The notes under the pieces are model-generated. The model did not search any database, had not been told where the DNA came from, and saw only the letters and a program-made list of their open reading frames with translations. From NCBI GenBank assembly GCA_029782025.1, contig JAKOVR010000203.1, positions 1-64,000 on the forward strand: a DNA stretch of 64,000 bases, written 5' to 3'. Below, piece by piece: positions 1 to 8,629 of the stretch. Both the position numbers and the translations under genes were made by a program. The stretch's first letter is position 1. Each line of letters opens with the position of its first letter. The DNA comes from Actinomycetes bacterium (lineage in GTDB: Bacteria > Actinomycetota > Acidimicrobiia > Acidimicrobiales > Acidimicrobilacustridaceae).

Positions 1-49
1 TGGTGCGCGTTCGCGAACATTCCCCACCCACGGGAGAACGAGGGTGGGG

Positions 50-721
50 TCAGCGGGCCCGGTTCCGGCCCTGGCCGTAGGTGAGGGGCGCCCGGTAGGA
101 GCCGCCGACGAAGGGGCGGCCGGCCCGGCGGGCGAATCGCCACTGGATCGACACCCGGGGCGCCACCGCCGTGCCGGGCAGGTAGGGGACCGAGTGTTGC
201 CAGTCGGCCTGGCAGCGGCCGCCCATCACCAACAGGTCGCCGGCGGCGGGGGCCAGGTCGTGGCTGGCCCCTTTGTCCGGGGCGTCGGAGTGGCGCTCGG
301 CGTGGGGCCGGAGGAGCCAGGGCCGGGTCGCCCCGAAGGTCAGGACGGCGATGAGCGTGTCATCGAGCCAGCGCATGTCGGTGTCACGGTGGAAGGCCTG
401 CCCGTCGCCGCCGTCGCGGTAGAGGAGCATGGCGAAGCCGTCGAAGGTCACGCCGTACCGGTGCTGGAGGAGGCGGGTGGCCTCGCCCAGCACGGGGTGG
501 GGCAGCGGGCGGCCGGGCGCCCAACCGGAGCCCAGCCGTCGCTCCTCCACGGCGTGGTCGTAGCGGAACAACTGGCTCGTCTCCCACGCCACCGTCGAGC
601 GCAGCTGGTCACCCACCTCGTCGGCCCCCACGACCCAGCCCCGGGCCACGTCGACCCACGAGCCCTCGCCGAGGTCGATCCGCTCGAACTCGACGGCCCG
701 GTCGATGTGGGGCTCGACCAT
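50..721 (-). CDS. AlkB-like 2OG-Fe(II) dioxygenase
   Basis: The 223-residue protein has the AlkB-type iron and 2-oxoglutarate layout: HRD at H111/D113, a distal His at H176 (WQHSVP), and the Arg pair R189...R195 (RVSIQWR). AlkB proteins remove alkyl groups from nucleic-acid bases by oxidative dealkylation in the cytoplasm. The ATG shares one base with the stop of the upstream thioesterase (TGATG), so the two are probably translationally coupled. The substrate (DNA, RNA or another molecule) cannot be told from sequence. Confidence 0.85.
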   Translation of the reverse strand: MVEPHIDRAVEFERIDLGEGSWVDVARGWVVGADEVGDQLRSTVAWETSQLFRYDHAVEERRLGSGWAPGRPLPHPVLGEATRLLQHRYGVTFDGFAMLLYRDGGDGQAFHRDTDMRWLDDTLIAVLTFGATRPWLLRPHAERHSDAPDKGASHDLAPAAGDLLVMGGRCQADWQHSVPYLPGTAVAPRVSIQWRFARRAGRPFVGGSYRAPLTYGQGRNRAR

Positions 722-1518
722 CAGCTCCCGGCCAGGTCGCGGCGGGAACGGAGGAGCACCTCCTGGGTGACCGTGGCGATGTGGTCCCCCGCGGGGGTGA
801 ACACCTCGCCCACGGCCAGGCCCCGGGAGCTGAGCAGACCGTGACAGGAGAAGGCCTGCAGGTGCCAGGCGTCGGCCTGCACCGGGCGGTGGAACCAGAT
901 GGCGTGGTCGAGGCTGGCACTGAAGAAGGGGTACTCGTCGCTGCCGGGCACCCGAGCGGGGTGGAGGGCGGCCACGGCGTCGGTGGGCAGGTCGTCGGAG
1001 AGGTAGGCCAGCGCGCAGGCCTGGACGATCGGGTCGTCGCCGATCGGGACGGCCATCTGGAACCACGCCGTCGACCGGCCCGCCCGGCCGCCGACGTCGA
1101 CGGTGCGCCGGTCGAACACCGGACTCCAGCTGCCCGGGGCGAGCTCGTCGGGTGACGGGACATCGCCCATCACCGCGGTCTGCACCTCGGGCCCGGCCTC
1201 GGGCACCTGGAAGGACGCGTCGAGGTTGAGGATGGCGCCCACGGCCTGGCGGGCCACCACCCGGCGGGTGACGAAGGTCCGGCCATTGCGCAGCCGGTCG
1301 ACCTCGAACCGGATGGGCTCGTCGGCGTCGCCGAGCCGGATGAAGTAGGCGTGGAGCGACTGCACCGCGAAGGCCGGGTCCACGGTGTGGGCGGCGGCCC
1401 GCAGGGCCTGGGCCACGATCTGGCCGCCGTAGAGGCCGCCCCACGGATAGCGCGGCCCGACCCCGACCCAGGTGTCGGGCCCGTGCTGTTCGAGGGTCAT
1501 CATCGTCGCGAAGTCCAT
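721..1518 (-). CDS. acyl-CoA thioesterase family protein (TesB-like double hotdog)
   Basis: The 265-residue protein has a TesB-type N-terminal hotdog: a GGLYGGQIVAQAL helix and SLHAYFIRLGD. The C-terminal half ends in LLSSRGLAVGEVFT, the second hotdog, as in acyl-CoA thioesterase II. The family cleaves acyl-CoA to fatty acid and CoA. I chose the ATG at 1518 (MDFATMM) because the residues upstream look non-conserved and would run into the divergent P450 promoter. It forms a two-gene unit with the AlkB-like gene downstream. Confidence 0.8.
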   Translation of the reverse strand: MDFATMMTLEQHGPDTWVGVGPRYPWGGLYGGQIVAQALRAAAHTVDPAFAVQSLHAYFIRLGDADEPIRFEVDRLRNGRTFVTRRVVARQAVGAILNLDASFQVPEAGPEVQTAVMGDVPSPDELAPGSWSPVFDRRTVDVGGRAGRSTAWFQMAVPIGDDPIVQACALAYLSDDLPTDAVAALHPARVPGSDEYPFFSASLDHAIWFHRPVQADAWHLQAFSCHGLLSSRGLAVGEVFTPAGDHIATVTQEVLLRSRRDLAGS

Positions 1519-1588
1519 CCCCGCCAGTCTCGGGTGCCAGCGACCACCGTGTCGAACCGCGGCGCTATCGTCGGCGCCGGAGGTGCCC

Positions 1589-2800
1589 GTGGACGGACCG
1601 GCCCAGCTCGACCCCATGGCCTACCTTGCCGACGCCGACGCGGAGATGGCCCGCTGCCAGGCGGCGCACTGGTACGCCGACGGCATCGACGCCCGCCTCC
1701 GGCCGATGCCGATCGTGCTGTCCTACGAGGCCGTCCGCGACGTCCTCGCCGACCGGCGCCTCTCGCCCCGCTCCTTCGTGGACGAGATGCGGGCCAACGG
1801 GCTGTCGGAGCGCACGGCCCACCAGTTCACGCCGCTGTTCCGGCGTCACGGCGATGACCACCGCCGCTTCCGGGCCCTGCTGTCGGTCGCCTTCACGCCC
1901 CGCAGCGTGGAGCGGCTGCGCCCCGTCGCGGCCGAGGTCGCGGCCCGGTTGGCCGACGCCGTCGCCGACCGGGGCGGGCGCTGCGAGATCGTGGCCGACA
2001 TCGCCGGACCGCTCCCGCCCGAGGTGTTCGCCGTGCTCTTCGGCCTCCCGGTGGAGGACCGCGACCGCCTGGCCGGCTGGGCCAGCCGGGTGGCCCCCGC
2101 CTTCCTCCCGGTGCTGGCGCCCGAGCAGGTGGCCGACATCGAAGCGGTGGCGGCCGAGCTGCGGGCCTACGGCGACGCGCTCATCGCCGCTCGCCGGACC
2201 GAGCCCGCCGACGACCTGGTCACCCGCCTCCTCGAGGCGGAGGTCGAGGGGGAGCGGCTCGACGACACGGAGGTGGTCGCCCTCATCTCGGGGTTCGTCT
2301 TCGCCGGGGCCGAGACCACCCGCCGCCAGCTCACCGCCCTCGTCCTCGAGCTGGCGGACCACCCGGAGCTGTGGGAGCGCATGGCGGCCGAGCCCGCCCT
2401 CGTGGCCGCCGTGGTGGAGGAGGGCCTTCGCCACCGCCCGATCGTGCCGGGGCTCACGCGGCGGGCCGAGGAGGTCTACGACCGCGCCGATCTCCACCTC
2501 GACGCCGGCACCGGGCTGATGGTGTCGTTCGTCGCCGCCAACCACGATCCGGACCAGTACCCCGATCCCCATCGCTTCGACCCGGACCGGGCCGGCGCCG
2601 CCACCCACGTGACCTTCGGGTGGGGCCCGCACTTCTGCGTCGGCGCCGGTCTCGCCCGCATGGAGCTCCAGGAGGCACTGGCGGCGCTGGTCGCCCGGTT
2701 CGGTCCCCCGGCGGTGGAGGGTGCCGGCCCCGTCACCGGTCTGCAGGCGCCGGACTCGCTCGACGTCCGCTTCCCGGTCCGGCGGCGGTCCGGAGGGTGA
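1589..2800 (+). CDS. cytochrome P450
   Basis: The 403-residue soluble bacterial P450 shows all family hallmarks: the oxygen-activation motif AGAETT near residue 240, an ExxR in EEGLR, and the heme-thiolate loop FGWGPHFCVG with the ligand Cys near 349. A GTG at 1589 follows GGAGG (1579-1583) by 5 nt, which decides the start. A later ATG at 1616 is less well supported. No ferredoxin is adjacent, so electron partners must be elsewhere. The substrate is unknown. It is divergent from the thioesterase/AlkB pair. Confidence 0.88.
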   Translation: MDGPAQLDPMAYLADADAEMARCQAAHWYADGIDARLRPMPIVLSYEAVRDVLADRRLSPRSFVDEMRANGLSERTAHQFTPLFRRHGDDHRRFRALLSVAFTPRSVERLRPVAAEVAARLADAVADRGGRCEIVADIAGPLPPEVFAVLFGLPVEDRDRLAGWASRVAPAFLPVLAPEQVADIEAVAAELRAYGDALIAARRTEPADDLVTRLLEAEVEGERLDDTEVVALISGFVFAGAETTRRQLTALVLELADHPELWERMAAEPALVAAVVEEGLRHRPIVPGLTRRAEEVYDRADLHLDAGTGLMVSFVAANHDPDQYPDPHRFDPDRAGAATHVTFGWGPHFCVGAGLARMELQEALAALVARFGPPAVEGAGPVTGLQAPDSLDVRFPVRRRSGG

Positions 2801-2804
2801 GCCG

Positions 2805-5042
2805 ATGAGGGACGGAGGTGGGTGGTGGACCAGGGGTCGTCGGGTCGCGGTCGGGGCCGTGGTCGCGTTGGTGTTGGCCTCGCCCGGTACCGGCGGCGTC
2901 GCCGTCGCCGCCCCGCCGCCGAACCCGCTGCCGTGGACCCGCACGTATGTGGGCGACGTGGTGCTGACCACCGACGAGCTGTTCCAGGAGCTCTTCGACG
3001 CCTGCCGCACGGACGTGGATCGCGGCCTGCGCGACAACGGCGTGGCCGGGGCCCCGGTGCTGGCCGTGGTCGGCGATTCGGTGCAGGTGCAGACCCGCCT
3101 GCCCGCGATGGGCGACACCGCCTTCCGGTGGGTGTACTCGGCCCACTGTGGCGAGCAGTACCGCTCCGTGATCGACTCGGGACGGCTCGACGACGCCGTG
3201 TCGGTGCGCCCGGACGTCCTGATCGACGGCATCGGCTCCAACGACCTGTCCTACTTCTTCCATTACGACGCTGCCCGCCTGCCGGGTGCCGTGGCCGCCT
3301 TCGGCGAGTTCCTCGACCGCACCGACGCGGTGCCGTGCCGGGTGATCATCAACCTGCCCGAGCAGGTGTCCGACCCGCTCGTCGCCTCCTTGCACCACCA
3401 GATGAACGAGGTGTTCCGGCAGGCGGCGGCCACCCGACCGGGCGTGCACCTCGCCGATTGGAACCTGCTCACCGCCGTGGCCCCGGGGCTGCGCTACGAC
3501 GACCAGCACCTCACCCACGCCGGCATCGACGCCCGCATCAACCTCGGCCTGGCCACGGCCCGTCAGTGCCTCGTCCCCGACACGCCGACCGGGCTCGACG
3601 CCGTCGCCGGCAACGGCACGGCGACGGCGTGGTGGAATCCCCTCCCCGCCCCCGAAGGCATCACGGGCTACCGGGTCGAGGTGTCGGACGGGCGCACCGT
3701 CACCACCAGCGCGCCCACGGTGAACATCGGCGGGCTCCAGAACGGCGTGCCGGTGTCGTTCCGGGTGTCGGCCCTGAACGTCGCCGGGGTCGGCGACCCG
3801 ACGGCGTGGAGCGCGCCGGTGGTGCCGGCGCCGGCTGGGGCTCGGTTCCACCCGTTGGCCCCGGTCCGGGTGATCGACACCCGCGACGGCACGGGCGGGC
3901 GGTCGGGAGCGCTCGGTCCCGGCGGTTCGTTCACCGTGGCGCTGGCGGCCACCGTCCCTGCGCTGGCCGGGGCGTCGGCCGTGATGCTCAACGTCACCGC
4001 CACCGGCGCCACGACCGACTCGTTCGTGACCGTGTGGCCCGGCGGGCAGAGCCGTCCCCTCACCTCCAACCTCAACCCCAGCCCGGCCCTGGGGGCCGCC
4101 CCGGCCATGGTCACGTCCCGCGTCGGCCCCGGGGCCTCGGTGTCGCTGTACAACAACTCGGGGTCGGTGCACCTGGTGGCCGATGTCGTCGGCTGGTACG
4201 ACCAGCCCGGATCGGGGACCGGCGCGCTGTACGTCCCCGGAGGGCCGAGCCGCGTCCTCGACACCCGGGACGGCACCGGCGGGAAGCAGGGGCCCTTCGG
4301 CGCGGCGGCGTCGTACACGCTGCCGCTGCCCGGGGTGCCGGCCGGCGCCACCGCCGCCGTCCTCAACGTCACGTCGGTGAACACCACCCACGACTCGTTC
4401 GTCACGTTGTGGCCGTCGGGCCAGCCCCGCCCGCGGGCCTCCAACGCCAACCCCGCCACCGGGCGGGTCCGGGCCAACCTCACCGCGGTGGCCGTTGGCG
4501 CGGCCGGCGCGGTCGATGTGTTCAACAACTCGGCCAGCACCGACCTCGTGATCGATCTCGTGGGCTGGTACACGCCGCTCGGCGCGGCGACGGGCGGTGC
4601 GGCGTACTTCCCGCTCTCCCCCGAGCGCGTCTTCGACACGCGCGACGGGACCGGGGGCGTGCAGGGTCCGGTGGCCAACGCGGCGCCGACCGTGGCCGTG
4701 TTCCCCGGTCGCGGCGCCCTGCCCGCCTCGGCCACGGCCGTCTCCGCCGTCGACGCCAACGTCACCGTCGTGCACCCCACGGCGGCGGGGCACACCACCG
4801 TGTGGCCGGGTGGCCCCACGCCGGTGGCCTCGACCCTCAACTACGTCGCCGCCGAGGTCGTCCCCAACCGGGATCTCATCGCCATCGACCCCGCCTCTGG
4901 CGCCGCCGACCTCTGGTCCGTGGCGCCGTCGGTCGACTACGTGATCGATGTCAGCGGCTGGTTCGGTCCGCTGCAGCTCACCGCACTGCAGTGGCGAGCC
5001 CGCGCCGCCGGCGCAGCACCACCGCTGCCGCCGTCGCGCTGA
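2805..5042 (+). CDS. secreted SGNH/GDSL hydrolase with FnIII domain and three DTR repeats
   Basis: The 745-residue protein opens with a signal peptide (RGRRVAVGAVVALVLAS, Ala-rich end near residue 33). The SGNH esterase domain has GDS (Ser92), SNDL, and the catalytic DxxH (D232/H235, DDQHLTHAG). A fibronectin-III-like segment follows (about residues 265-350), then three roughly 125-residue repeats starting at about 356, 483 and 609. Each repeat begins with [VS]RV[IL]DTRDGTGG or a close variant and ends in a GW[YF] motif. These repeats occur in exported actinobacterial proteins and may bind the cell surface. Its 3' end overlaps the convergent gene by 65 bp. The start is the first ATG after the P450 stop. 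Confidence 0.82.
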   Translation: MRDGGGWWTRGRRVAVGAVVALVLASPGTGGVAVAAPPPNPLPWTRTYVGDVVLTTDELFQELFDACRTDVDRGLRDNGVAGAPVLAVVGDSVQVQTRLPAMGDTAFRWVYSAHCGEQYRSVIDSGRLDDAVSVRPDVLIDGIGSNDLSYFFHYDAARLPGAVAAFGEFLDRTDAVPCRVIINLPEQVSDPLVASLHHQMNEVFRQAAATRPGVHLADWNLLTAVAPGLRYDDQHLTHAGIDARINLGLATARQCLVPDTPTGLDAVAGNGTATAWWNPLPAPEGITGYRVEVSDGRTVTTSAPTVNIGGLQNGVPVSFRVSALNVAGVGDPTAWSAPVVPAPAGARFHPLAPVRVIDTRDGTGGRSGALGPGGSFTVALAATVPALAGASAVMLNVTATGATTDSFVTVWPGGQSRPLTSNLNPSPALGAAPAMVTSRVGPGASVSLYNNSGSVHLVADVVGWYDQPGSGTGALYVPGGPSRVLDTRDGTGGKQGPFGAAASYTLPLPGVPAGATAAVLNVTSVNTTHDSFVTLWPSGQPRPRASNANPATGRVRANLTAVAVGAAGAVDVFNNSASTDLVIDLVGWYTPLGAATGGAAYFPLSPERVFDTRDGTGGVQGPVANAAPTVAVFPGRGALPASATAVSAVDANVTVVHPTAAGHTTVWPGGPTPVASTLNYVAAEVVPNRDLIAIDPASGAADLWSVAPSVDYVIDVSGWFGPLQLTALQWRARAAGAAPPLPPSR

Positions 5043-6900
5043 GCACGTGGCCCACCGGCGGTGCGCCGGGGAGCGAGTACATCCACCGCGTGCCGTGGTG
5101 GGCGAAGCTGGCGGAGCAGCCGGGAGCGCGGCCCGATTCGTTGCCCTGGGCGATGTCGAGGACCGGGTTGATGCCGCTGAACACCCCCCACGGGCTCTCG
5201 CAGCCGGGCACCACCCAGGCGTGGCTCATCCAGAGGTAGCGGCCGTCGAGGATCGTGCCCCCCATGGCCTTGCACTGCTCCTCGGTCATGGTGGAGTCGC
5301 CGATGGTGACGTTGTCCTTGAAGCACAGCGTCATGTGGCGGTGGTAGTGGTCGTTGCGGCCGGCGAACCCGACCGTCGGCTCGGTGTCGTGCTTCCAGTG
5401 CATCTCGTAGGACAGCCCGATGACGTTGGCGTTCTCGTCGTTGCCGTCGTAGAGGATCATCTCGGGTTGGGTGATGTCGAACGTCTCATCGATGAGCTCG
5501 TCCTTCACCCAGTGGGCCCCGATCCCCATCACGTAGGGGGTGGCCTGCTTGTAGCCCGCCTTCTCGGCGTCCTTGGCGCGGGGGTAGCGCATGGCCACGG
5601 CTCGGGCGGTGGCCAGCTGGTCGGCCAGGAGCTGGCAGGTGGCGGGATCGGTGATGGCCTTCCACGCCTGCGGGCCGCTGTGGTGGTCGGGGCCGCTGGC
5701 GAGGAGGTCGCCGGTGGCGGCTGACGTGTGGGCGTGGTCGTGCCCACCGGCGCGCTGGAGCCAGGCGTAGTAGTCGCTGTCGGGAACGGTGGCGAGGTTC
5801 TGGACGAGCCTCGCCGTGTCGACCTCGCTCATCGTGTGGGGGGCGTTGAGGTCGGCGTCGGTGGGGCCGTGCACGATGTCGACGCCGGCCAGCATCGCGT
5901 CGCGCCAGTAGCCGCGGATGTTGAAGCCCTTGTCGCACCGGGTGTCGTCGCCCCACACGATGGGTGTCGCCGCGGGGTCGACCGTGGGCGTGGCCCCGCC
6001 GTGCCCGTGGTCGGCCGAGTGGTCGGCGGGGTGGCCGGCGCCGGCCGAGTGGTCCATCGGGTGACCGGTCCCAGTGGCGCCGTGGTCGTGCCCGGCCGTG
6101 GGCCCAGCGGCGTGCCCGGCCGTGCCGTGGCCGTGGTCCATGGCGCCCCCGGTGTGGTCCATCGCACCGTGGTCGCCGGCCGCGGCGTGGCCGGCGCCGT
6201 GGTCGCCGCCGTGGTCCATGGTGTGGTCGGCGGTGCCGTGGCCATCGGTCGCCGCGCCGTGGTCCATGGTGTGGTCCCCGGCGTGGGTGGCGCCGTGGTC
6301 GGTGCCGTGGTCCATGGGCGAGCCGTGGTCGCCGTGGTCGCCGTGCACGGTCGTGCTGGAGCGGGGAGGTGCCGTCGTGGCCGGGGGGGCGGCGATAGGG
6401 CCGGCGCCGGTGGCGAGCTCACCGCCGGTGGGGCGCTCGCCGGTTCCGGGCACGGCGATGGCCACGGTCGACGCGCCGAGGACGGCGGCGGCCGCCACGG
6501 CCGAGACCGAGACGGGGAGGCCGAGCACCACCCGACGCTCGGGGAGCCGGGCCAGTGCGCCGGCGACGAACCCCGTGGCGAGGAGGGTGGCCACGGTCTC
6601 GGGGCCGCCGCCGGTGCGGGCGGCGATCCACTGGAGGGCGATGGCGGCGTTGAGGGCGATCCCGGCGAGGAGCTGGGGTCGGCGGGGGGCGACGAGGACG
6701 GCCAGGGCGACGAAGAGCTGGGCCCAGCCGGCCAGGGAGTAGCCCCACGCGACGCCGGCGCTGGCCGCGCCTCGCGACGGGGCCAGGGCGAGGTGGATCG
6801 CCCCGGCGGCGGCGGCCACGGCCGCCAGCACGATGGGGCTGCTGGGCTTCAGGAGCGGCGCGGCGGGTCCGCCGATCGCGCCGGGTGCGGGACTGGTCAC
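4978..6900 (-). CDS. membrane protein with Asp-His-Gly-rich metal-binding stretch and extracytoplasmic domain
   Basis: The 640-residue protein has three parts. The N-terminal 165 residues hold about five hydrophobic helices. Residues about 185-315 are extremely His-rich, built from DHG, MDHG and MDHS units, a likely divalent-metal (Cu, Zn, Ni) binding segment. The C-terminal domain (about 320-620) is Trp/His/Cys-containing, with NDHYHRHMTLC and WMSHAWVVPGCESPWGVF, and I do not recognise its fold. The GTG at 6900 follows AGGGGGA by 4 nt. Function is unknown; metal storage or sensing is inference from the His content only. Confidence 0.75.
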   Translation of the reverse strand: MTSPAPGAIGGPAAPLLKPSSPIVLAAVAAAAGAIHLALAPSRGAASAGVAWGYSLAGWAQLFVALAVLVAPRRPQLLAGIALNAAIALQWIAARTGGGPETVATLLATGFVAGALARLPERRVVLGLPVSVSAVAAAAVLGASTVAIAVPGTGERPTGGELATGAGPIAAPPATTAPPRSSTTVHGDHGDHGSPMDHGTDHGATHAGDHTMDHGAATDGHGTADHTMDHGGDHGAGHAAAGDHGAMDHTGGAMDHGHGTAGHAAGPTAGHDHGATGTGHPMDHSAGAGHPADHSADHGHGGATPTVDPAATPIVWGDDTRCDKGFNIRGYWRDAMLAGVDIVHGPTDADLNAPHTMSEVDTARLVQNLATVPDSDYYAWLQRAGGHDHAHTSAATGDLLASGPDHHSGPQAWKAITDPATCQLLADQLATARAVAMRYPRAKDAEKAGYKQATPYVMGIGAHWVKDELIDETFDITQPEMILYDGNDENANVIGLSYEMHWKHDTEPTVGFAGRNDHYHRHMTLCFKDNVTIGDSTMTEEQCKAMGGTILDGRYLWMSHAWVVPGCESPWGVFSGINPVLDIAQGNESGRAPGCSASFAHHGTRWMYSLPGAPPVGHVLSATAAAVVLRRRRGLATAVR

Positions 6901-6984
6901 GTTCCCCCTTTTGCGCTCAGTCCGGGCGTCGCCCGCCAGGCTAGGGGATCGGCCGTATGGCGACCATACGGGATGTGCCCGCCG

Positions 6985-7548
6985 TCACACGGCGGGCGTG
7001 GTCGGCGCGGCGGCGGCCGTCGCCGGGGTGTGGGCCACGTCGGCCTCGCCGAAGACCTTGGTGAGCGCCGCGAACTCGAGGAGGATCCCGTCGGGGTCCT
7101 GGAAGTAGATCGACTTCACGAACACGTCGGGGTGCATCGCCTCGGCGAAGCCCCACTCGCTGTCGTCGTGCATGACGACCTCGGTGCAGCGCACGCCCCG
7201 GTCGACGAGCTTCTGGCGGTAGGCCTCGAGCTGCTCCTCCGGGACGTGGAAGGCGACGTGGTTCATCGAGCCGACGGCGCTGGTGGCGTCGCCCTTGTAG
7301 GGCAGGTCCACGGGGGCGGCCACGCCCGGCGCGTCGTCGGGCCGCTCGGGGAACCAGAAGAAGGCCAGGAGGTTGCCGCCCCCGCAGTCGAAGAAGAAGT
7401 GCTGCCCCATGCCGATGGGGAGCTCGACGGTCTTGACGAGCGGCATGCCGAGGACGTTCTGGTAGAAGTCGACGGTGCGGGCCATGTCACGGCAGCACAG
7501 GGCGAGGTGGTTGATGCCACGCAGCTCGAAGGGCGGGGTGTCGGCCAT
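6985..7548 (-). CDS. VOC-family (glyoxalase/dioxygenase fold) protein
   Basis: The 187-residue protein has the two paired beta-alpha-beta modules of the vicinal-oxygen-chelate fold. The first is NHLALCCRDMARTVDFYQNVLG with FFFDCGGGNLLAFF. The second is NHVAFHVPEEQLEAYRQKL ending in FQDPDGILLEF, where Glu is the usual metal ligand. Members include glyoxalase I, extradiol dioxygenases and epimerases; the exact reaction is not clear. The ATG at 7548 is the only plausible start. It sits alone between the His-rich gene and the GDT1-like gene, all on the minus strand. Confidence 0.8.
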   Translation of the reverse strand: MADTPPFELRGINHLALCCRDMARTVDFYQNVLGMPLVKTVELPIGMGQHFFFDCGGGNLLAFFWFPERPDDAPGVAAPVDLPYKGDATSAVGSMNHVAFHVPEEQLEAYRQKLVDRGVRCTEVVMHDDSEWGFAEAMHPDVFVKSIYFQDPDGILLEFAALTKVFGEADVAHTPATAAAAPTTPAV

Positions 7549-7580
7549 GGGTTCGACGATAGGCGCGGCGGCGCCCGCCG

Positions 7581-8153
7581 TCAGCCCCGCGCCGCCTCGG
7601 CGAGGAGGAGCAGGCCGAAGACCACGAAGGCCAGCGTGGCGCCGATGCGGATGGCCCGCTCCGGGAGGCGGGATCCGAGGCGGGCGCCGACGAGGATGGC
7701 GAGGGCGTCGGCCGCCACCATGCCGACCGTGGAGCCGGCCCACGTGCCGACCGGGCCCTCACGGGTGGCCAGGGTGATCGTGGCCAGCATGGTCTTGTCA
7801 CCCAACTCGGACAGGAAGAAGGCGGCGCTGGCGGCCACGATGGCGGAGTGGCCCGTGCGCTCGACGCGCGCCTCGTCGTCCTCGTCGAGGGTGTCGCCCC
7901 GCCACGTCCACGCCGCGAACCCGAGGAAGGCGAGGCCGCCGAGGACGGCGATGGGGCGGGTGGGGAGCTGGGCGCCGATCACCGCCCCGACGCCGACGGA
8001 CACGGCGTGCACGAGCGCGGTGGCGACGGTGATGCCGATGAGGATCGGGACCGGCTTGTAGCGGGTGGCGAAGGCGAGCGCCATCAGCTGGCTCTTGTCG
8101 CCCAGCTCGGCGACGAAGATCACCCAGAAGCTGATGAAGAAGGCCTCGATCAC
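7581..8153 (-). CDS. GDT1/UPF0016-family cation exporter
   Basis: The 190-residue membrane protein has six predicted helices in two halves, each with the family signature E-x-G-D-K-[ST]: AELGDKS at residues 15-21 and SELGDKT at 115-121. The acidic residues form the transport site. Family members (yeast Gdt1, TMEM165, bacterial MneA-type proteins) move Mn2+ or Ca2+ out of the cytoplasm. The GTG at 8153 follows GGAAGG by 7 nt and overlaps the stop of the upstream thioesterase (GTGA), indicating a shared mRNA. Confidence 0.88.
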   Translation of the reverse strand: MIEAFFISFWVIFVAELGDKSQLMALAFATRYKPVPILIGITVATALVHAVSVGVGAVIGAQLPTRPIAVLGGLAFLGFAAWTWRGDTLDEDDEARVERTGHSAIVAASAAFFLSELGDKTMLATITLATREGPVGTWAGSTVGMVAADALAILVGARLGSRLPERAIRIGATLAFVVFGLLLLAEAARG

Positions 8154-8608
8154 GACAGGGCCTTCCACCGTGCCGTGGCGGTGGTCAGCGGCTCGTCGGG
8201 CGCGTCGGCCAGGACGATGCGCCCGTCGACGTGGAAGTAGGGGAGGTCGATCTCGACGATCTCGGCCTGGACCAGCAGGGGTCGGCCGGTCGGGGTGGGT
8301 CGACGGTAGCGGAGGGCCAGCTCCACGGTGGCCATGTTCGGCTCGGGTCCGAGGACGGTGCGCAGTGCGTAGCCCATGGTCTCGTCGAGCAGGGTGGCCT
8401 GCAGCCCCCCGTGGATCACCCCGGGGGCGCCGCCGGTCCAGCCGGGGGCCTCCCACCGGCACTCGGCCCGGTGCGCACCCGTCTGCACGAAGCGGAGGTG
8501 CAGGCCGTGCTCGTTGGCCGGTCCGCAGGCGAAGCAGGTGCTGAGGTCGTCGGGCGGGTCCATCGGCGTGCCGTCCACGGACGGGTCTTCCGTGGGCGGA
8601 TCGTCCAT
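8150..8608 (-). CDS. PaaI-type hotdog thioesterase
   Basis: The 152-residue single-hotdog protein carries the PaaI/YdiI-type signature GVIHGGLQATLLDETMG, where the HGG and the helix Asp/Glu make the active site. A small CFACGP segment near the N-terminus is typical of actinobacterial PaaI-like proteins. It likely hydrolyses an acyl- or aryl-CoA. It is first in a two-gene unit with the GDT1-like exporter (4-nt overlap), although no functional link between the two is obvious. Confidence 0.85.
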   Translation of the reverse strand: MDDPPTEDPSVDGTPMDPPDDLSTCFACGPANEHGLHLRFVQTGAHRAECRWEAPGWTGGAPGVIHGGLQATLLDETMGYALRTVLGPEPNMATVELALRYRRPTPTGRPLLVQAEIVEIDLPYFHVDGRIVLADAPDEPLTTATARWKALS

Positions 8609-8629
8609 GGACGCATCGTACGGAGGCGA

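Noticed and set aside
6000-6345. CRISPR-like or satellite array
   Set aside because: The repeats are in-frame coding units of varying length with no constant spacer; they encode a His-rich protein segment.
5728-8061. Very long plus-strand open frame opposite the His-rich, VOC and GDT1 genes
   Set aside because: It arises from GC-rich antisense of real genes; the minus-strand proteins show family motifs and this frame shows none.
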